DNA from: Roseateles sp.
GTDB lineage: Bacteria > Pseudomonadota > Gammaproteobacteria > Burkholderiales > Burkholderiaceae_C
DNA: 64,000 bases
Assembly (NCBI GenBank): GCA_019234295.1
Contig: JAFALK010000091.1
Span: 44,335-108,334 of the forward strand
Direction: 5' to 3'
Position numbers and translations under genes: made by a program. Under the pieces are notes generated by a model that was given only the letters and a program-made list of their open reading frames with translations, was not told where the DNA came from and searched no databases. Below, piece by piece: positions 8,824 to 19,865 of this stretch (positions within the stretch are counted from its first letter, which is position 1; every line of letters begins with the position of its first letter).

Positions 8824-9126
8824 TCAGGTGGACTGGCGTGGTGGGCGTAACAGCGGCGCCACATAGGGCGGCGGTGCCAGCCGCTCGGCGCGGCTCAGCG
8901 GCGCGGGAAGCACGGCCGGCACCAAGGCCCAGGGCGCGCGGCCAGGGAAGAGGTCGGGCATCTCGATGGCCAGATCCGGCGCAGCCGGGCCCGTGCCATC
9001 GTCATCAGGCGTTAGAGACAGGCTGCTGGCCGCTGCTCCGTTCGGCTGCTCGCAGGCCAACGCCGGCTGCAGGCTCACGCTGATCAGCATCAGCGCGGAA
9101 ACGACAACGAGAATCCAGCGAAACAT
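8824..9126 (-). CDS. Small exported protein, hypothetical
   Basis: A 100-residue protein with a clear signal peptide (MFRWILVVVSALMLISVSLQ, cleavage after PALA). The mature part is proline- and alanine-rich and largely without predicted structure. No family is recognised. It precedes the TerC gene on the same strand by 58 bases and may share its transcript. Confidence 0.6.
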   Translation of the reverse strand: MFRWILVVVSALMLISVSLQPALACEQPNGAAASSLSLTPDDDGTGPAAPDLAIEMPDLFPGRAPWALVPAVLPAPLSRAERLAPPPYVAPLLRPPRQST

Positions 9127-9152
9127 GCACCCATTGTAGGCGCAGGGGATGC

Positions 9153-9821
9153 TCAGGCCTGCGTACTCACCACGTTGCCGACGGTCAGCTGATTTTGGCC
9201 GTGATGGGCGAGGTTTTGCTGCAGCGTGCTCAAGAACGTCTGCAGAGTGGGCGAGCTGGAAGCGGCGCTGGAGCTGGTGCTGCCATTGCTGCTCGCGCCG
9301 TTGGCCTGGAAATCGCTCATCAGCTGGGCGTAGGCGCTTTGCAGGCCGGCCGGCGCGCTCCCATTGGCGACCTCGCTGGTGAGGCTGGAGAGCGCGGCGG
9401 CGAAACGGCCACCGGGCGTCGAGTTGCTGGCGTCGCCAGAGCTGCTGCTGCCAGAGCTGCTGGCGTCCGCCTGCAGCGTCTGGAACAGCTGGGCCATGAA
9501 GGCGCCGAGATCGGAGCGCAGATTTCCGGTGGCGGACGTCGACGCGTCCGGGCTTGTGGAGGCGTCGGACTTGTTCGTGGTGCTCGAGCTGTCGGTTGTG
9601 GGCTGAGCGGGCGGCGTCAGGCCCAGTTGCTGCATTGTCTGCATCAGCGCCTGGCCCATGCCGCCGCCGCCGTGATGGTGGTGATGGCCGTGGACTTCTT
9701 TGGTGGACGATGCATCGTTGACGGCGTCGTTATCGGTGGCCGGATTCGTGCTGTTCGTCGCACTCGTGGCATTCACGTAGGACGAGGGGTCTGTGACCGA
9801 AAGAGAGGTGATGCTGGTCAT
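9153..9821 (-). CDS. Ser/Ala-rich protein with a His-rich loop, hypothetical
   Basis: A 222-residue low-complexity protein. The first 50 residues are Thr/Ser/Asn-rich, then comes a cluster of six histidines and glycines (HGHHHHHGGGG). Two repeated predicted helices of the type FMAQLFQTLQADASSSG and LQTFLSTLQQNLAHHG follow, separated by Ser-rich linkers. The His cluster could bind metal, but I do not recognise the family. Start: the ATG at 9821 is preceded by GCGGAG. Upstream in-frame codons have no such site. There is no signal peptide. Confidence 0.65.
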   Translation of the reverse strand: MTSITSLSVTDPSSYVNATSATNSTNPATDNDAVNDASSTKEVHGHHHHHGGGGMGQALMQTMQQLGLTPPAQPTTDSSSTTNKSDASTSPDASTSATGNLRSDLGAFMAQLFQTLQADASSSGSSSSGDASNSTPGGRFAAALSSLTSEVANGSAPAGLQSAYAQLMSDFQANGASSNGSTSSSAASSSPTLQTFLSTLQQNLAHHGQNQLTVGNVVSTQA

Positions 9822-10011
9822 GGGTGGCTCCGCTGGGTTGAAAGGGGCTGATTCATGCATCCTAAGCAGCCCTTCGTAGCGCGAAGCCTTGAAAAGAAGA
9901 GCGGTTTTCTGCCCCTTTATTGCAAGACATACCAAACAGCACAGTTGCTTTACACGCGCCCCGCTTGCCGACACGTCGCGGCACCAGGCCCCGGCGGAGC
10001 GCTGCGTTAGC

Positions 10012-10803
10012 ATGCTGCGGGTGACGTCCCTGCGTGTTCTGGCCCTGGTGCCGCTGATCTGTCCCGATGCCAACAAGAAGGCAGCGCTGGCGCGCGCCAT
10101 CGAGCTCACCACTCCCATCGACGCCGCGCTTCGCATCGAAGCCGATGGACCGATCCCAGGCCGCCCGGCGCAACCGCAGCTGGTACCGCACACGGAACTC
10201 AAGCAACGTTCGCTGCGCACGCCTGAAGGCCGCGCGGCGTTGATCCACGCGCTGGCCCACATCGAGCTCAACGCCATCGACTTGGCCCTCGACATCTGCT
10301 GGCGCTTTCCCGACATGCCCGATCTCTTCTACCGCGAGTGGATGGGCGTGGCCCAGGAGGAGGCCCTGCATTTCGAGCTGCTCCGCGACCATCTGCGTGG
10401 CCTGGGCTTCGATTACGGCAGCTTCCCGGCGCACAACGCCCTGTGGGAAATGGCCGAGAAGACCCGGTTCGACCTGCTGGCCCGCCTCGCGCTCGTGCCG
10501 CGAACGCTGGAGGCGCGCGGGCTGGACGCTTCGCCGCCGCTCAAGGCCAAGCTGATCAGCGTTGGCGACAAGCGCGCCGGCGAGATCCTCGACATCATCC
10601 TGCGCGACGAAATCGGCCATGTCGCCATCGGCAACCGCTGGTATCGCTGGCTGTGCGCCGAGCGTGGCCTCGACCCCATCGCCGCCTATGCCGAACTGGC
10701 CGATAGGCATGGCGCGCCCCGGCCACGCGGCCCCTTCAATCTCGAAGCCCGCCGGGCGGCGGGCTTCGGTGAAGACGAGCTGGCAGCGCTGATCGGCGAT
10801 TAA
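10012..10803 (+). CDS. DUF455 family ferritin-like protein
   Basis: A 263-residue helical protein of the DUF455 family, whose fold is ferritin/MiaE-like. Likely di-iron ligands are visible in two helices: HALAHIELNAIDLALD with EWMGVAQEEALHFELL, and ILRDEIGHVAIGN. The E-x6-HxE pattern is typical of four-helix carboxylate-bridged iron proteins. The reaction is not established. I start at the ATG at 10012. A GTG nine bases later is an alternative. The stop overlaps that of the convergent alkaline phosphatase gene by four bases. Confidence 0.8.
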   Translation: MLRVTSLRVLALVPLICPDANKKAALARAIELTTPIDAALRIEADGPIPGRPAQPQLVPHTELKQRSLRTPEGRAALIHALAHIELNAIDLALDICWRFPDMPDLFYREWMGVAQEEALHFELLRDHLRGLGFDYGSFPAHNALWEMAEKTRFDLLARLALVPRTLEARGLDASPPLKAKLISVGDKRAGEILDIILRDEIGHVAIGNRWYRWLCAERGLDPIAAYAELADRHGAPRPRGPFNLEARRAAGFGEDELAALIGD

Positions 10804-12815
10804 GGCTTGGCGGCCGGCCTTTTGGCGCCGCTCGTGTCCGCGGGCGCCGTCACGCCCTTGATCGCGGCCTGGGCCAGCTTGAAGAACACGTCGGTGTTGT
10901 CGATGACGCCGCTGAAGGAGAGGGCGCCTGGGCCGAACGCCGAGAGCGGCACGTCCGTTGCCGTGTGCACGGCCGATTCGCCGGGCACCTGGCCGGTCAC
11001 GAAGTACTCGCCCACGGCGGCGTCGCGCTCGGACGGCGTGGCTGGATACCACTTGAGCGGCTCCGCCTTGGCAAAGGGTTGCTGAGGGTCGCGCTGCGGC
11101 GTCTTGCTGGTGCGCCAGTCCTCGTAGCGGTCGGCGTTGGCACCGTAGCCGACGAGCAGGCGGCGGTCGATGTCCATGGTCTCGGGATAGCCGTCGGCCG
11201 CCAGCTTGTAGTGCGGGAAACCGGCCTTTTCGTAATTGCCCACGACCTTGTCGCGCAGGTTGGAAACACCCTTAGCGCGAGCCAGCTCGCGCAGTTGGGC
11301 GTCGCTGACGGTGGAGGCGCCGATCAGCGATGCGCCCGAGCATTCGTGGTCGGCGGTGACGATGACCAGGGTGTCGCCGCGCCGAGCCGCGTAGTCCTGC
11401 GCGCGCTTCACGGCGCGATCGAACTCCAGCACCTCGAGCATCCAACGGTCGGAGTCCATCAGGTGCGCCTGTTTGTCGATGGAGGCGCCTTCGGCCATCA
11501 GCACAAAGCCCTGCGTCTTGCGGTCCAGGACCTTGAGCGCCGCGTCCACCATCTCGTCGAGCATGGGCTGATCGGGCAGGCCGAAGTCCTCGACGACCGT
11601 ACCCTGAAGGCCGGTCTTGAGGCCGCGGCGGCCGTTGATCTTGTCCAGGGCCACGTTCATGTTGGAAAAGGCAAAAAGTCCGAGCAGGGCCTTGGCATCC
11701 GAGGCGCGATCCAGGTCGGACTTGGTGGCTGCGTAGGCGAAGCCGGCCGCCTCGAAGTCCTTGATCAGGTCGCGTTCGGGGTCCTTGGCACCGGCGGCTA
11801 CGCCCCAGCGCCGGGCGATCTCCGCCGTGTGCGGGTCGGTGGCGGAGAAAGCGTAGTCGTTAGCTTCGCTGCGTGCCGAGCCCGGCGTGGAGGCCGGCAG
11901 GAACCACTTACGGCCACCGCCCATCAGCACGCTCAGGCCGGTGTGGCCGCGATCGTCGAAGAACTGGTCCACGATGCCGGTGCCCGCCCCGCGGTCGCTG
12001 GTGTGCACGGCGTTACCTGCCGGCGTGGCGTCGAACACATCGGCCGTGGTAACCACACCCAAAGCCTTGCCCTGCGTGCGATGCAGATACTCCGACAAGT
12101 ACTCGATGCGCGGGTTGTCGAAGGCGTCCACGGTATCGTCGGGGAACACGCCTTCTTCGTTGTTGTTGTTCTTGTTGCCGAGCACATAGGCCGTCATGCC
12201 GGGAGCAGAGTCGGTGACGATAGAGTTCAGAGACGCCGTTTTCACCAGGGCCGTCGCCGGGAAGGTGTCCATCGCCAGCGCCTCGACCGCCTTGCCCTGG
12301 GCATAGCCATGGATGAGTCGTGCGGCCGTGCGCTGGGCCGCGCCCATGCCGTCGCCGAGCAGGATGATGATGTTCTTGATCTTGGGGCCAAAGGCGGCTT
12401 TGAAGGGCACGACTTCGAAGTTGCCCTTTGCTGAGATGGCCTGGCCATCGTCCTGCACGGCCTTGACCGTCAGCTCATGCAGGCCGGGCTTGTTGAGGCT
12501 GTAGGCGCGCAGGCTGGCGATGGCCGAGGCGGGATCCACATTCTTCACGCAGCCGCTGGCGCAGTCGCGCAGCGAGACCGTCTGCTCGAGATCTGCGCCA
12601 TCGACCGCGAAGCGCACGGTTGTAATGCGTCGGCCTGCATCGGGGCGGATGGTCGCTTGCAGATCGAAGCGCTGGCCGGGCAGGAAGCGCGCGATGACGG
12701 GTTCGGCGTGGCCGCTCGAGAACAGCTCGCTCGGCGGCGTCAGGCGGGTGACCGTTGGCGCCGCCGAGGCTGCCACGGCGAAGAAAAGGACGGCCAGGGG
12801 AAGGAGTGGTTTCAT
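10800..12815 (-). CDS. Alkaline phosphatase family protein, exported
   Basis: A 671-residue periplasmic or secreted phosphomonoesterase. A signal peptide (residues 1-18) is followed by an extra N-terminal beta-rich domain of about 120 residues, then the metal-dependent alkaline phosphatase domain. That domain shows IILLGDGMG (metal ligand Asp), VTDSAPGMTAY (nucleophile Ser), EGASIDKQAH and VTADHECSGAS (metal-ligand Asp/His). The extra N-terminal domain makes it longer than Escherichia coli PhoA. It overlaps the stop of the upstream exported-protein gene by four bases (ATGA), so the two are translationally coupled. No Pho box was identified. Confidence 0.9.
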   Translation of the reverse strand: MKPLLPLAVLFFAVAASAAPTVTRLTPPSELFSSGHAEPVIARFLPGQRFDLQATIRPDAGRRITTVRFAVDGADLEQTVSLRDCASGCVKNVDPASAIASLRAYSLNKPGLHELTVKAVQDDGQAISAKGNFEVVPFKAAFGPKIKNIIILLGDGMGAAQRTAARLIHGYAQGKAVEALAMDTFPATALVKTASLNSIVTDSAPGMTAYVLGNKNNNNEEGVFPDDTVDAFDNPRIEYLSEYLHRTQGKALGVVTTADVFDATPAGNAVHTSDRGAGTGIVDQFFDDRGHTGLSVLMGGGRKWFLPASTPGSARSEANDYAFSATDPHTAEIARRWGVAAGAKDPERDLIKDFEAAGFAYAATKSDLDRASDAKALLGLFAFSNMNVALDKINGRRGLKTGLQGTVVEDFGLPDQPMLDEMVDAALKVLDRKTQGFVLMAEGASIDKQAHLMDSDRWMLEVLEFDRAVKRAQDYAARRGDTLVIVTADHECSGASLIGASTVSDAQLRELARAKGVSNLRDKVVGNYEKAGFPHYKLAADGYPETMDIDRRLLVGYGANADRYEDWRTSKTPQRDPQQPFAKAEPLKWYPATPSERDAAVGEYFVTGQVPGESAVHTATDVPLSAFGPGALSFSGVIDNTDVFFKLAQAAIKGVTAPADTSGAKRPAAKP

Positions 12816-13279
12816 GGCTTGTTGTCAGATGTGAGAGTCAGGGCATCGGGCGCGAGCTGCAGGCGCAGCCAGCTGACGCGGCCGTCCGGTGCCTCCTGGC
12901 GGCCGACTTCGAGCCGGCCTTCGATCGTGATCAAGCCCTTGGGGTTGAGGACGAAACGCTGCGATTGCGCGGGGTCGAGCAAGACGGTGAATGTCGACGC
13001 CGGCAGATCGCTGGACTCGTCGTCATCCTCGCCCACCGGCTGCGGAGCAAGCCTGAAACTGCCGGCCCGGGGCGTTTCCTCGCGCACCATGTAGCCGGCG
13101 ATGCGGACCTGTCGGCCCTGCGCACCCAGCAGCTTGTCGGAGAACTCGAGTCCGCGCGGACCAACGGGCTTGCGGATCAGCTCATCGAACCGGAGCTCGA
13201 CGGTGTCGGCGCGCACGGCGCCGGCAGGGAGCGCCAGCAAGGACGCGAGGAAGAAAACAGCAGGCAGGGCTCGGCGCAT
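12812..13279 (-). CDS. Exported protein coupled to alkaline phosphatase, hypothetical
   Basis: A 155-residue protein with a signal peptide (MRRALPAVFFLASLLALPAG, cleavage near VRA). The mature part has the pattern GRQVRIAGYMVREE, reminiscent of small periplasmic DUF3299-type proteins. The typical C-terminal half of that family is not evident, so the assignment is weak. It is the first gene of a two-gene operon with the alkaline phosphatase, its stop overlapping the next start. A role in phosphatase localisation or activity would be a guess. Confidence 0.7.
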   Translation of the reverse strand: MRRALPAVFFLASLLALPAGAVRADTVELRFDELIRKPVGPRGLEFSDKLLGAQGRQVRIAGYMVREETPRAGSFRLAPQPVGEDDDESSDLPASTFTVLLDPAQSQRFVLNPKGLITIEGRLEVGRQEAPDGRVSWLRLQLAPDALTLTSDNKP

Positions 13280-13327
13280 AGACTGCGAAGTCTTGCCCGC
13301 GAAGATGACGTCCTCGTGAACGTCCGC

Positions 13328-13993
13328 TCATGCGCACCAGACCGAGATCTGCTGCCATAGTCCGTGGGCCAGCGCCCAGCCCGAAGCCAAAGCGAGCAAG
13401 GCGCCGGCCAAGCGTGCGGCGCTCACCCGCGCGCCGGTGAGTCGGCGCAGGAGCCAGGGCGCCAGCCACAGGCCTGCGCTGCTGGACAAGGCGAAGGCGC
13501 CCATGGCCAGCGCACCGCCGGCTGGCCCCGAAGCCAGTGCGGCAATCACGATGGCGCCCTGCAACGCACCGCAAGGCCAGCCCACCCACGCGACACCTGC
13601 CAGCCCAGCGCGCGCGGGTGCCCAGCGTATCGCCTGGACGCCCGCGCCGGTCGCAAGCGGGGCCCGAGAGCCCAGGCCGGCGAAGGCGGGCAGGCGCCCT
13701 GTGGCCAGCATGTGAAGCCCCAACACCAGAAGGCCTGCGTGGAACACCGTCCACACAGCCATCAGCCCATGCAGTTGCCGAGCCCATTCGCCCAGGCTGG
13801 CGAGCCCGGTCGTTGCCACCGCACCCGCAGCGGCGTAGCCCGCCATCCTGGCGAACTGGAAAGAGGCGACGGAGCTCGCATCGCGCCCGCAGATCGCCGC
13901 GCAGGGGGCCCCGCACATGACGGCGCAATGCGGCGTGCTCGCGAGCCCGATCAGGGCCGTACCCCCGATGACGGCGGCGTCCAACGGGACCAT
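13328..13993 (-). CDS. Sulfite exporter TauE/SafE (DsbD_2-like) family membrane protein
   Basis: A 221-residue protein with about six hydrophobic helices. The N-terminal PHCAVMCGAPCAAICG segment is the Cys-rich metal-like motif of the DsbD-transmembrane-like subfamily often annotated TauE/SafE or UreH-like. Genes of this type recur in cbb3-oxidase loci of betaproteobacteria, where a role in copper handling or oxidase assembly is suspected. Its start overlaps the hemN stop by three bases, so it is cotranscribed with hemN. Sulfite export itself is not supported here. Confidence 0.8.
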   Translation of the reverse strand: MVPLDAAVIGGTALIGLASTPHCAVMCGAPCAAICGRDASSVASFQFARMAGYAAAGAVATTGLASLGEWARQLHGLMAVWTVFHAGLLVLGLHMLATGRLPAFAGLGSRAPLATGAGVQAIRWAPARAGLAGVAWVGWPCGALQGAIVIAALASGPAGGALAMGAFALSSSAGLWLAPWLLRRLTGARVSAARLAGALLALASGWALAHGLWQQISVWCA

Positions 13994-15402
13994 CAGATGA
14001 TTCGAGAGAACTGCTCGCGGGCGCGGTCGGCCTGCAGGTGCCGGTCGAACACCATGGCGGCCGCACGCACGAAGAACCAGCCGGCCGCGGTGAGTTCGAT
14101 AGCGCTGCTGCCCACCTGGACCAGCCCCATCGATTCCATCGTCTCGAGCTGCTTGATCTCGTTCTGGAAATACTCAGCAAAGCTGATCAGATGAGCCTGT
14201 TCGATGGATTCGAAATCGACCCGGCCCTGGCACATCAGGGCCATGATGACAGCGCGCCGCAGCAGGTCGTCGCGCGTGAGCGCCAGCCCGCGCGCGGTGG
14301 GCAGGCGCCCGTGCTGCAGGGCGTCGTAATACTCGTCCAGAGTCTTGTGGTTCTGGCTGTAGGTGGCGCCAATGCGGCCGATGGCGGAGACGCCCAGGCC
14401 GATCAGGTCGCAATCGGCATGGGTGCTGTAGCCCTGGAAGTTGCGGTGCAGCCGGCCCTGGCGCTTGGCCTGCGCCAGTGAGTCCTCGGGCAGGGCGAAA
14501 TGGTCCATGCCGATGTAGCTGTAGCCATGACCCAGGAAGGCGGCGATGGAGCCCTGGATCATTTGCAGGCGCTCTCCGGCCAGGGGCATCTCCTCGATGT
14601 GGATGCGGCGCTGCGCGCGAAAGCGCTGCGGCAGATGGGCGTAAGCGTACAGCGCGATGCGATCGGGACGCAGCCGCGCCACCTGCTCGACGCTGCGTGC
14701 AAACGAGGCAGGGGTCTGGCGCGGCAGGCCGTAGATCAGGTCGACGTTGAGGGATCTGAAGCCGATCTGGCGGGCCAGCTGCATCAGCTCGGCGACTTGC
14801 TCGTAAGGCTGGACTCGATGCACGGCTTGCTGCACCGCCGGATCGAAGTCCTGCACGCCGAAGCTCAAGCGGTTAAAGCCGAGGGCGGCCAGCTGCTCCA
14901 GGCGCTGGCGGCTGACGGTGCGTGGATCGACCTCGATCGAGATTTCGGCGCCCGGCTGCAGGCGAAAACCGCGCTGCAGGGCGATCATCAGGCGGGCAAG
15001 TTCAGCATCCGACAAGAAGGTGGGCGTGCCGCCGCCAAAATGAATCTGCGAGACGGGCTGTACGTCGCCGAGCACCTGGACATGGAGCTCGATCTCGCGC
15101 TCCAGCGCGTCGAGGTAGGCGGCGGCGCGCTCGTGGTGCCGCGTCACGATCTTGTTGCATGCACAGTAGTAGCAGATCGATTCGCAGAAGGGGATGTGGA
15201 CGTAGATCGACAACGGCGCGGTGCTCGCACACGCCGCCCCCTGCGCTCTTTGCTCGAGCGCAAGCCGGTATTGCGACTCGCCGAAGGCTTCGACGAAGCG
15301 GTCGGCCGTCGGATAGGATGTGTAACGAGGCCCCTGCATGTCCAGCCTGGAAATCAGCGAAGCTGGCAGCACATCCAATTCAGTCGTGATTTGGGTATTC
15401 AT
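13993..15402 (-). CDS. hemN: Oxygen-independent coproporphyrinogen III oxidase HemN
   Basis: A radical SAM enzyme that decarboxylates coproporphyrinogen III to protoporphyrinogen IX without oxygen, supplying heme under low oxygen. The 469-residue protein has the 4Fe-4S motif C73-x3-C77-x2-C80 followed by Cys82 (FCESICYYCAC), the GGGTPTFL glycine motif, and the N-terminal GPRYTSYPTADRF of true HemN rather than HemW. An FNR-type box centred 40 bases upstream of the ATG fits anaerobic control. It is divergent from fnr. Confidence 0.97.
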   Translation of the reverse strand: MNTQITTELDVLPASLISRLDMQGPRYTSYPTADRFVEAFGESQYRLALEQRAQGAACASTAPLSIYVHIPFCESICYYCACNKIVTRHHERAAAYLDALEREIELHVQVLGDVQPVSQIHFGGGTPTFLSDAELARLMIALQRGFRLQPGAEISIEVDPRTVSRQRLEQLAALGFNRLSFGVQDFDPAVQQAVHRVQPYEQVAELMQLARQIGFRSLNVDLIYGLPRQTPASFARSVEQVARLRPDRIALYAYAHLPQRFRAQRRIHIEEMPLAGERLQMIQGSIAAFLGHGYSYIGMDHFALPEDSLAQAKRQGRLHRNFQGYSTHADCDLIGLGVSAIGRIGATYSQNHKTLDEYYDALQHGRLPTARGLALTRDDLLRRAVIMALMCQGRVDFESIEQAHLISFAEYFQNEIKQLETMESMGLVQVGSSAIELTAAGWFFVRAAAMVFDRHLQADRAREQFSRII

Positions 15403-15435
15403 GCTGGCACTCTGCGCTCGACCCAGAGCATTTGT

Positions 15436-15449
15436 TTGACTGAAGTCAA
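15436..15449. promoter_or_regulatory. FNR-type box between hemN and fnr
   Basis: The sequence TTGAC-TGAA-GTCAA is a 14-base palindrome that differs from the FNR consensus TTGAT-N4-ATCAA at one symmetric position per half. It lies centred about 58 bases upstream of the fnr ATG and 40 upstream of the hemN ATG. It could therefore control either or both genes. Confidence 0.7.
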
Positions 15450-15500
15450 GTCAGCCAGATGTCCCCGTGGGGGGCGACAGGATTTTTTTCGAAAACAAAC

Positions 15501-16259
15501 ATGTCGTCCGATCACAGTTCCAGCATTGGCTATCAGATCCCGGTCGTGGCGGCCGACTTCAAGGTTGCCTGCTCGAGTTGCAATCTGCGCGAGCTGTGCC
15601 TGCCCGTGACGATGAGCGAGCCCGACGTCGACCGGCTCGACGCCTTGGTGGCCCTGCGCAAAAACGTCAAGCGCGGCCAGGCGCTGTTCCGAGCGGGCGA
15701 GCCGTTCATGGCGCTCTATGCCGTGCGCACAGGCTTCTTCAAGACCCGTGTTGCGGGCAGCGACGGCCGCGATCAGGTGACGGGTTTCCAGATGGCCGGT
15801 GAACTTCTCGGCCTCGACGGCATCAGCAGCGATACGCATGCCTGCGATGCCGTGGCGCTGGAGGATTCCCAGGTCTGCGTCATTCCCTTCGACCGGATGG
15901 AGGAAATGGCACGCGAGTTCCCGGGGCTGCAGCGGGAGTTCCACAAGATCATGAGCCGCGAGATCGTGCGCGAGAACGGTGTGATGCTTTTGCTGGGCGG
16001 CATGCGCGCCGAGGAGCGGCTTGCGGCCTTCTTGCTCAATCTGACCAAGCGCCTGCACGCGCGCGGTTTCTCGAGTTCGAGCTTCGTGCTGCGCATGAAG
16101 CGCGAGGAGATCGGCAGCTATCTCGGCCTGAAGCTCGAAACGGTAAGCCGCGTGTTCTCACGCTTCCAGGACGAAGGCCTGCTGGAAGTCCAGCAGCGCG
16201 AGATCAAGATCCTTGACCAGGACGCCTTGCAGCGCCTCGTCAACGCTGCGCCTTGCTGA
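15501..16259 (+). CDS. fnr: Crp/Fnr-family oxygen-sensing regulator Fnr
   Basis: A 252-residue global regulator of anaerobic and microaerobic genes. Four cysteines expected to hold the oxygen-labile 4Fe-4S cluster are present: Cys24, Cys27, Cys33 (CSSCNLRELC) and Cys115 (THACDA). A cNMP-type beta-roll domain follows. The C-terminal helix-turn-helix has the E-x2-SR recognition pattern (LETVSRVF, Glu213, Ser216, Arg217) that reads TTGAT half-sites. Three such sites occur in this window. The end overlaps the convergent small membrane protein gene by 20 bases. Confidence 0.95.
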   Translation: MSSDHSSSIGYQIPVVAADFKVACSSCNLRELCLPVTMSEPDVDRLDALVALRKNVKRGQALFRAGEPFMALYAVRTGFFKTRVAGSDGRDQVTGFQMAGELLGLDGISSDTHACDAVALEDSQVCVIPFDRMEEMAREFPGLQREFHKIMSREIVRENGVMLLLGGMRAEERLAAFLLNLTKRLHARGFSSSSFVLRMKREEIGSYLGLKLETVSRVFSRFQDEGLLEVQQREIKILDQDALQRLVNAAPC

Positions 16260-16497
16260 GCACACAGGCCATGATGGCAGCCCCGCTCACCAGGGTCCAG
16301 AAGAGCAGGAAAGCCACCGTATAGACGGCCTGTGGCGACCAGTCCAGCACCAGCCCGTCAAAGCCGCGCAAATCGCCGGGGTCGACCAGGGCGAAGACGC
16401 CCATCTCGATCAGCCCGGCGACCAGGAATGAGGGCCAGAGGACGGCCACCGCCAGGCGCAACCGCGAGTGCTGCTCAACGTCCACCGGTGGCAGCAT
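16240..16497 (-). CDS. Small two-helix membrane protein at the end of the cbb3 cluster
   Basis: An 85-residue protein with two hydrophobic helices (LRLAVAVLWPSFLVAGLIEM and YTVAFLLFWTLVSGAAIM) separated by a DPGDLRG-type loop. It overlaps the end of the short FixH-like gene by 23 bases and is the last gene of the cco operon. Its role is unknown, but the position suggests oxidase assembly. Its last 20 bases overlap the fnr 3' end on the other strand. Confidence 0.7.
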   Translation of the reverse strand: MLPPVDVEQHSRLRLAVAVLWPSFLVAGLIEMGVFALVDPGDLRGFDGLVLDWSPQAVYTVAFLLFWTLVSGAAIMACVLSKAQR

Positions 16498-16714
16498 GAT
16501 TGCGAGCCTGCATGGCGGGTTGGACAGCAGCGTCATCTTCGGCAGGGGCATGCGCCAGGGCCGTGGCCTGTGTTTGCAAGGCGGGGTCCGGATGGCGGAT
16601 GAGCACGACGGCCGTGACGGCGCAGGCCATGACGACGCTTGCCGGCCCGGCGATCACTAGCCAGACCATCGGATGTCGCCACCAGGGCGAGACGGGACCG
16701 TTGGGGGAGGGCAT
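16475..16714 (-). CDS. FixH/CcoH-like short protein
   Basis: A 79-residue protein with one N-terminal transmembrane helix after PWWRHPMVWLVIAG, the start typical of short FixH/CcoH-like proteins in betaproteobacterial cbb3 clusters. CcoH takes part in assembly of cbb3 oxidase. This version lacks most of the periplasmic domain of full-length FixH. The ATG follows AAAGGAG at good spacing. It lies 18 bases downstream of ccoG in the same operon. Confidence 0.75.
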   Translation of the reverse strand: MPSPNGPVSPWWRHPMVWLVIAGPASVVMACAVTAVVLIRHPDPALQTQATALAHAPAEDDAAVQPAMQARNHAATGGR

Positions 16715-16732
16715 GGCAGGACTCCTTTCGAC

Positions 16733-18138
<1,406 letters not shown>

Positions 18139-18142
<4 letters not shown>

Positions 18143-19071
18143 CGTGCGGTGGTGGCAAGGGCGCCGGCGGTCGGTGCGGGGTTTGAGAGTCCCCACACAT
18201 AGGCCGCTAGCACGTGGATCTGTTCGGCGCTCAAGCGCTTCTCGTGGGCTGGCATCACATTGGTCTTGCCCTTGGTCACCATGGCGACGATCGCGTCCTC
18301 ACCCCAGCCGTGTAGCCACACGTCGTCGGTGAGATTGGGGGCGCCGAGCGCCTGGTTGCCCTTGCCGTTGGCACCATGACAGGCCGCACAGATCACGAAC
18401 TTGCTCTTGCCGCCCGCAGCCCTGATCGAGTTGTGAGGGCTACCCGAGAGGCTCAGCACGTAGTTGGCAAGATCGCGCACGTCTGACTCGCTGCCCACCG
18501 CTGCGGCCAGCGCCGGCATCTGGCCGACGCGGCCCTTGGTGATGGTCTCTTCGATGCGTTCGGGCGATCCGCCCCAGAGCCAGTCCTTGTCGGTGAGGTT
18601 CGGAAATCCCTTGCTGCCCCGGGCGTCGGCGCCGTGGCAGGTGGCGCAGTTGTTGGCAAAGAGTCGCTCGGCAAGCGCCATGGCCTGCGGGTCGCGAGCC
18701 ACGTCTTCCGTCTTCATGCTCGCGTAGCGGGCATAGATCGGCGCTGCCGTGGCCTTGGCGCGTGCCGTGTCCGCCTTGACTTCGCCCGCGCTGCTCCAGC
18801 CTAGGGTGCCGGCGCGGCTGCCCAGGCCCGGATAGAGCACGAGGTAGACGACGCCAAAGAAGATGGTCAGCACGAACAGGACCATCCACCAGCGGGGCAG
18901 GGGGTTGTTCATCTCCCGGATGTCGCCGTCCCAGACATGGCCCGTCGTGTTGTCCGCGCTCATGACGCGGCGCCGGCTGGCGATGATCAGCAGCGCCAGG
19001 CAGGACACGATGCCCAGCACGGTGGCGGCGGCGACGTAGAGCGACCAGCCCTCATTCAGGAAGTCACTCAT
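18139..19071 (-). CDS. ccoP: cbb3-type cytochrome c oxidase subunit III, CcoP
   Basis: The diheme c-type subunit that passes electrons to CcoN. The 310-residue protein has two N-terminal membrane helices joined by a loop (HVWDGDIREMNNPLPRWW, a classic CcoP motif) and two periplasmic cytochrome c domains with CATCH at 142-146 and CAACH at 228-232. The start at 19071 is preceded by CAGGAG. It overlaps the end of ccoQ by eight bases. Confidence 0.97.
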
Positions 19072-19219
19072 GTGCGGTCTCCTGAGCGTCGTCGAGAGGC
19101 AGGCGCGCGGCCTCGTCAAAATTCGCCTGGTTCTTGCGCGACCAGGCCCAGATCCAGATGGCGATGAACAGCAGCAGCGAGAAGAGCGTCACCGCCACGC
19201 GAAGTTCGTTGATTCCCAT
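19064..19219 (-). CDS. ccoQ: cbb3-type oxidase small subunit CcoQ
   Basis: A 51-residue single-helix protein beginning MGINELRVAVTLFSLLLF, with a hydrophobic helix rich in Trp (IAIWIWAW) and an acidic tail. CcoQ stabilises the cbb3 complex. It sits between ccoO and ccoP as usual, 9 bases after the ccoO stop. Its stop lies 8 bases inside ccoP. Confidence 0.9.
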   Translation of the reverse strand: MGINELRVAVTLFSLLLFIAIWIWAWSRKNQANFDEAARLPLDDAQETAHE

Positions 19220-19228
19220 GACGGCTCC

Positions 19229-19849
<621 letters not shown>

Positions 19850-19865
19850 GAATTCTCCGTCTCGA

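Noticed and set aside
10965..12434. 489-codon plus-strand frame opposite the alkaline phosphatase gene
   Set aside because: It is composed of low-complexity Gly/Val/Arg/His text typical of reverse frames. The phosphatase on the other strand has all active-site motifs.
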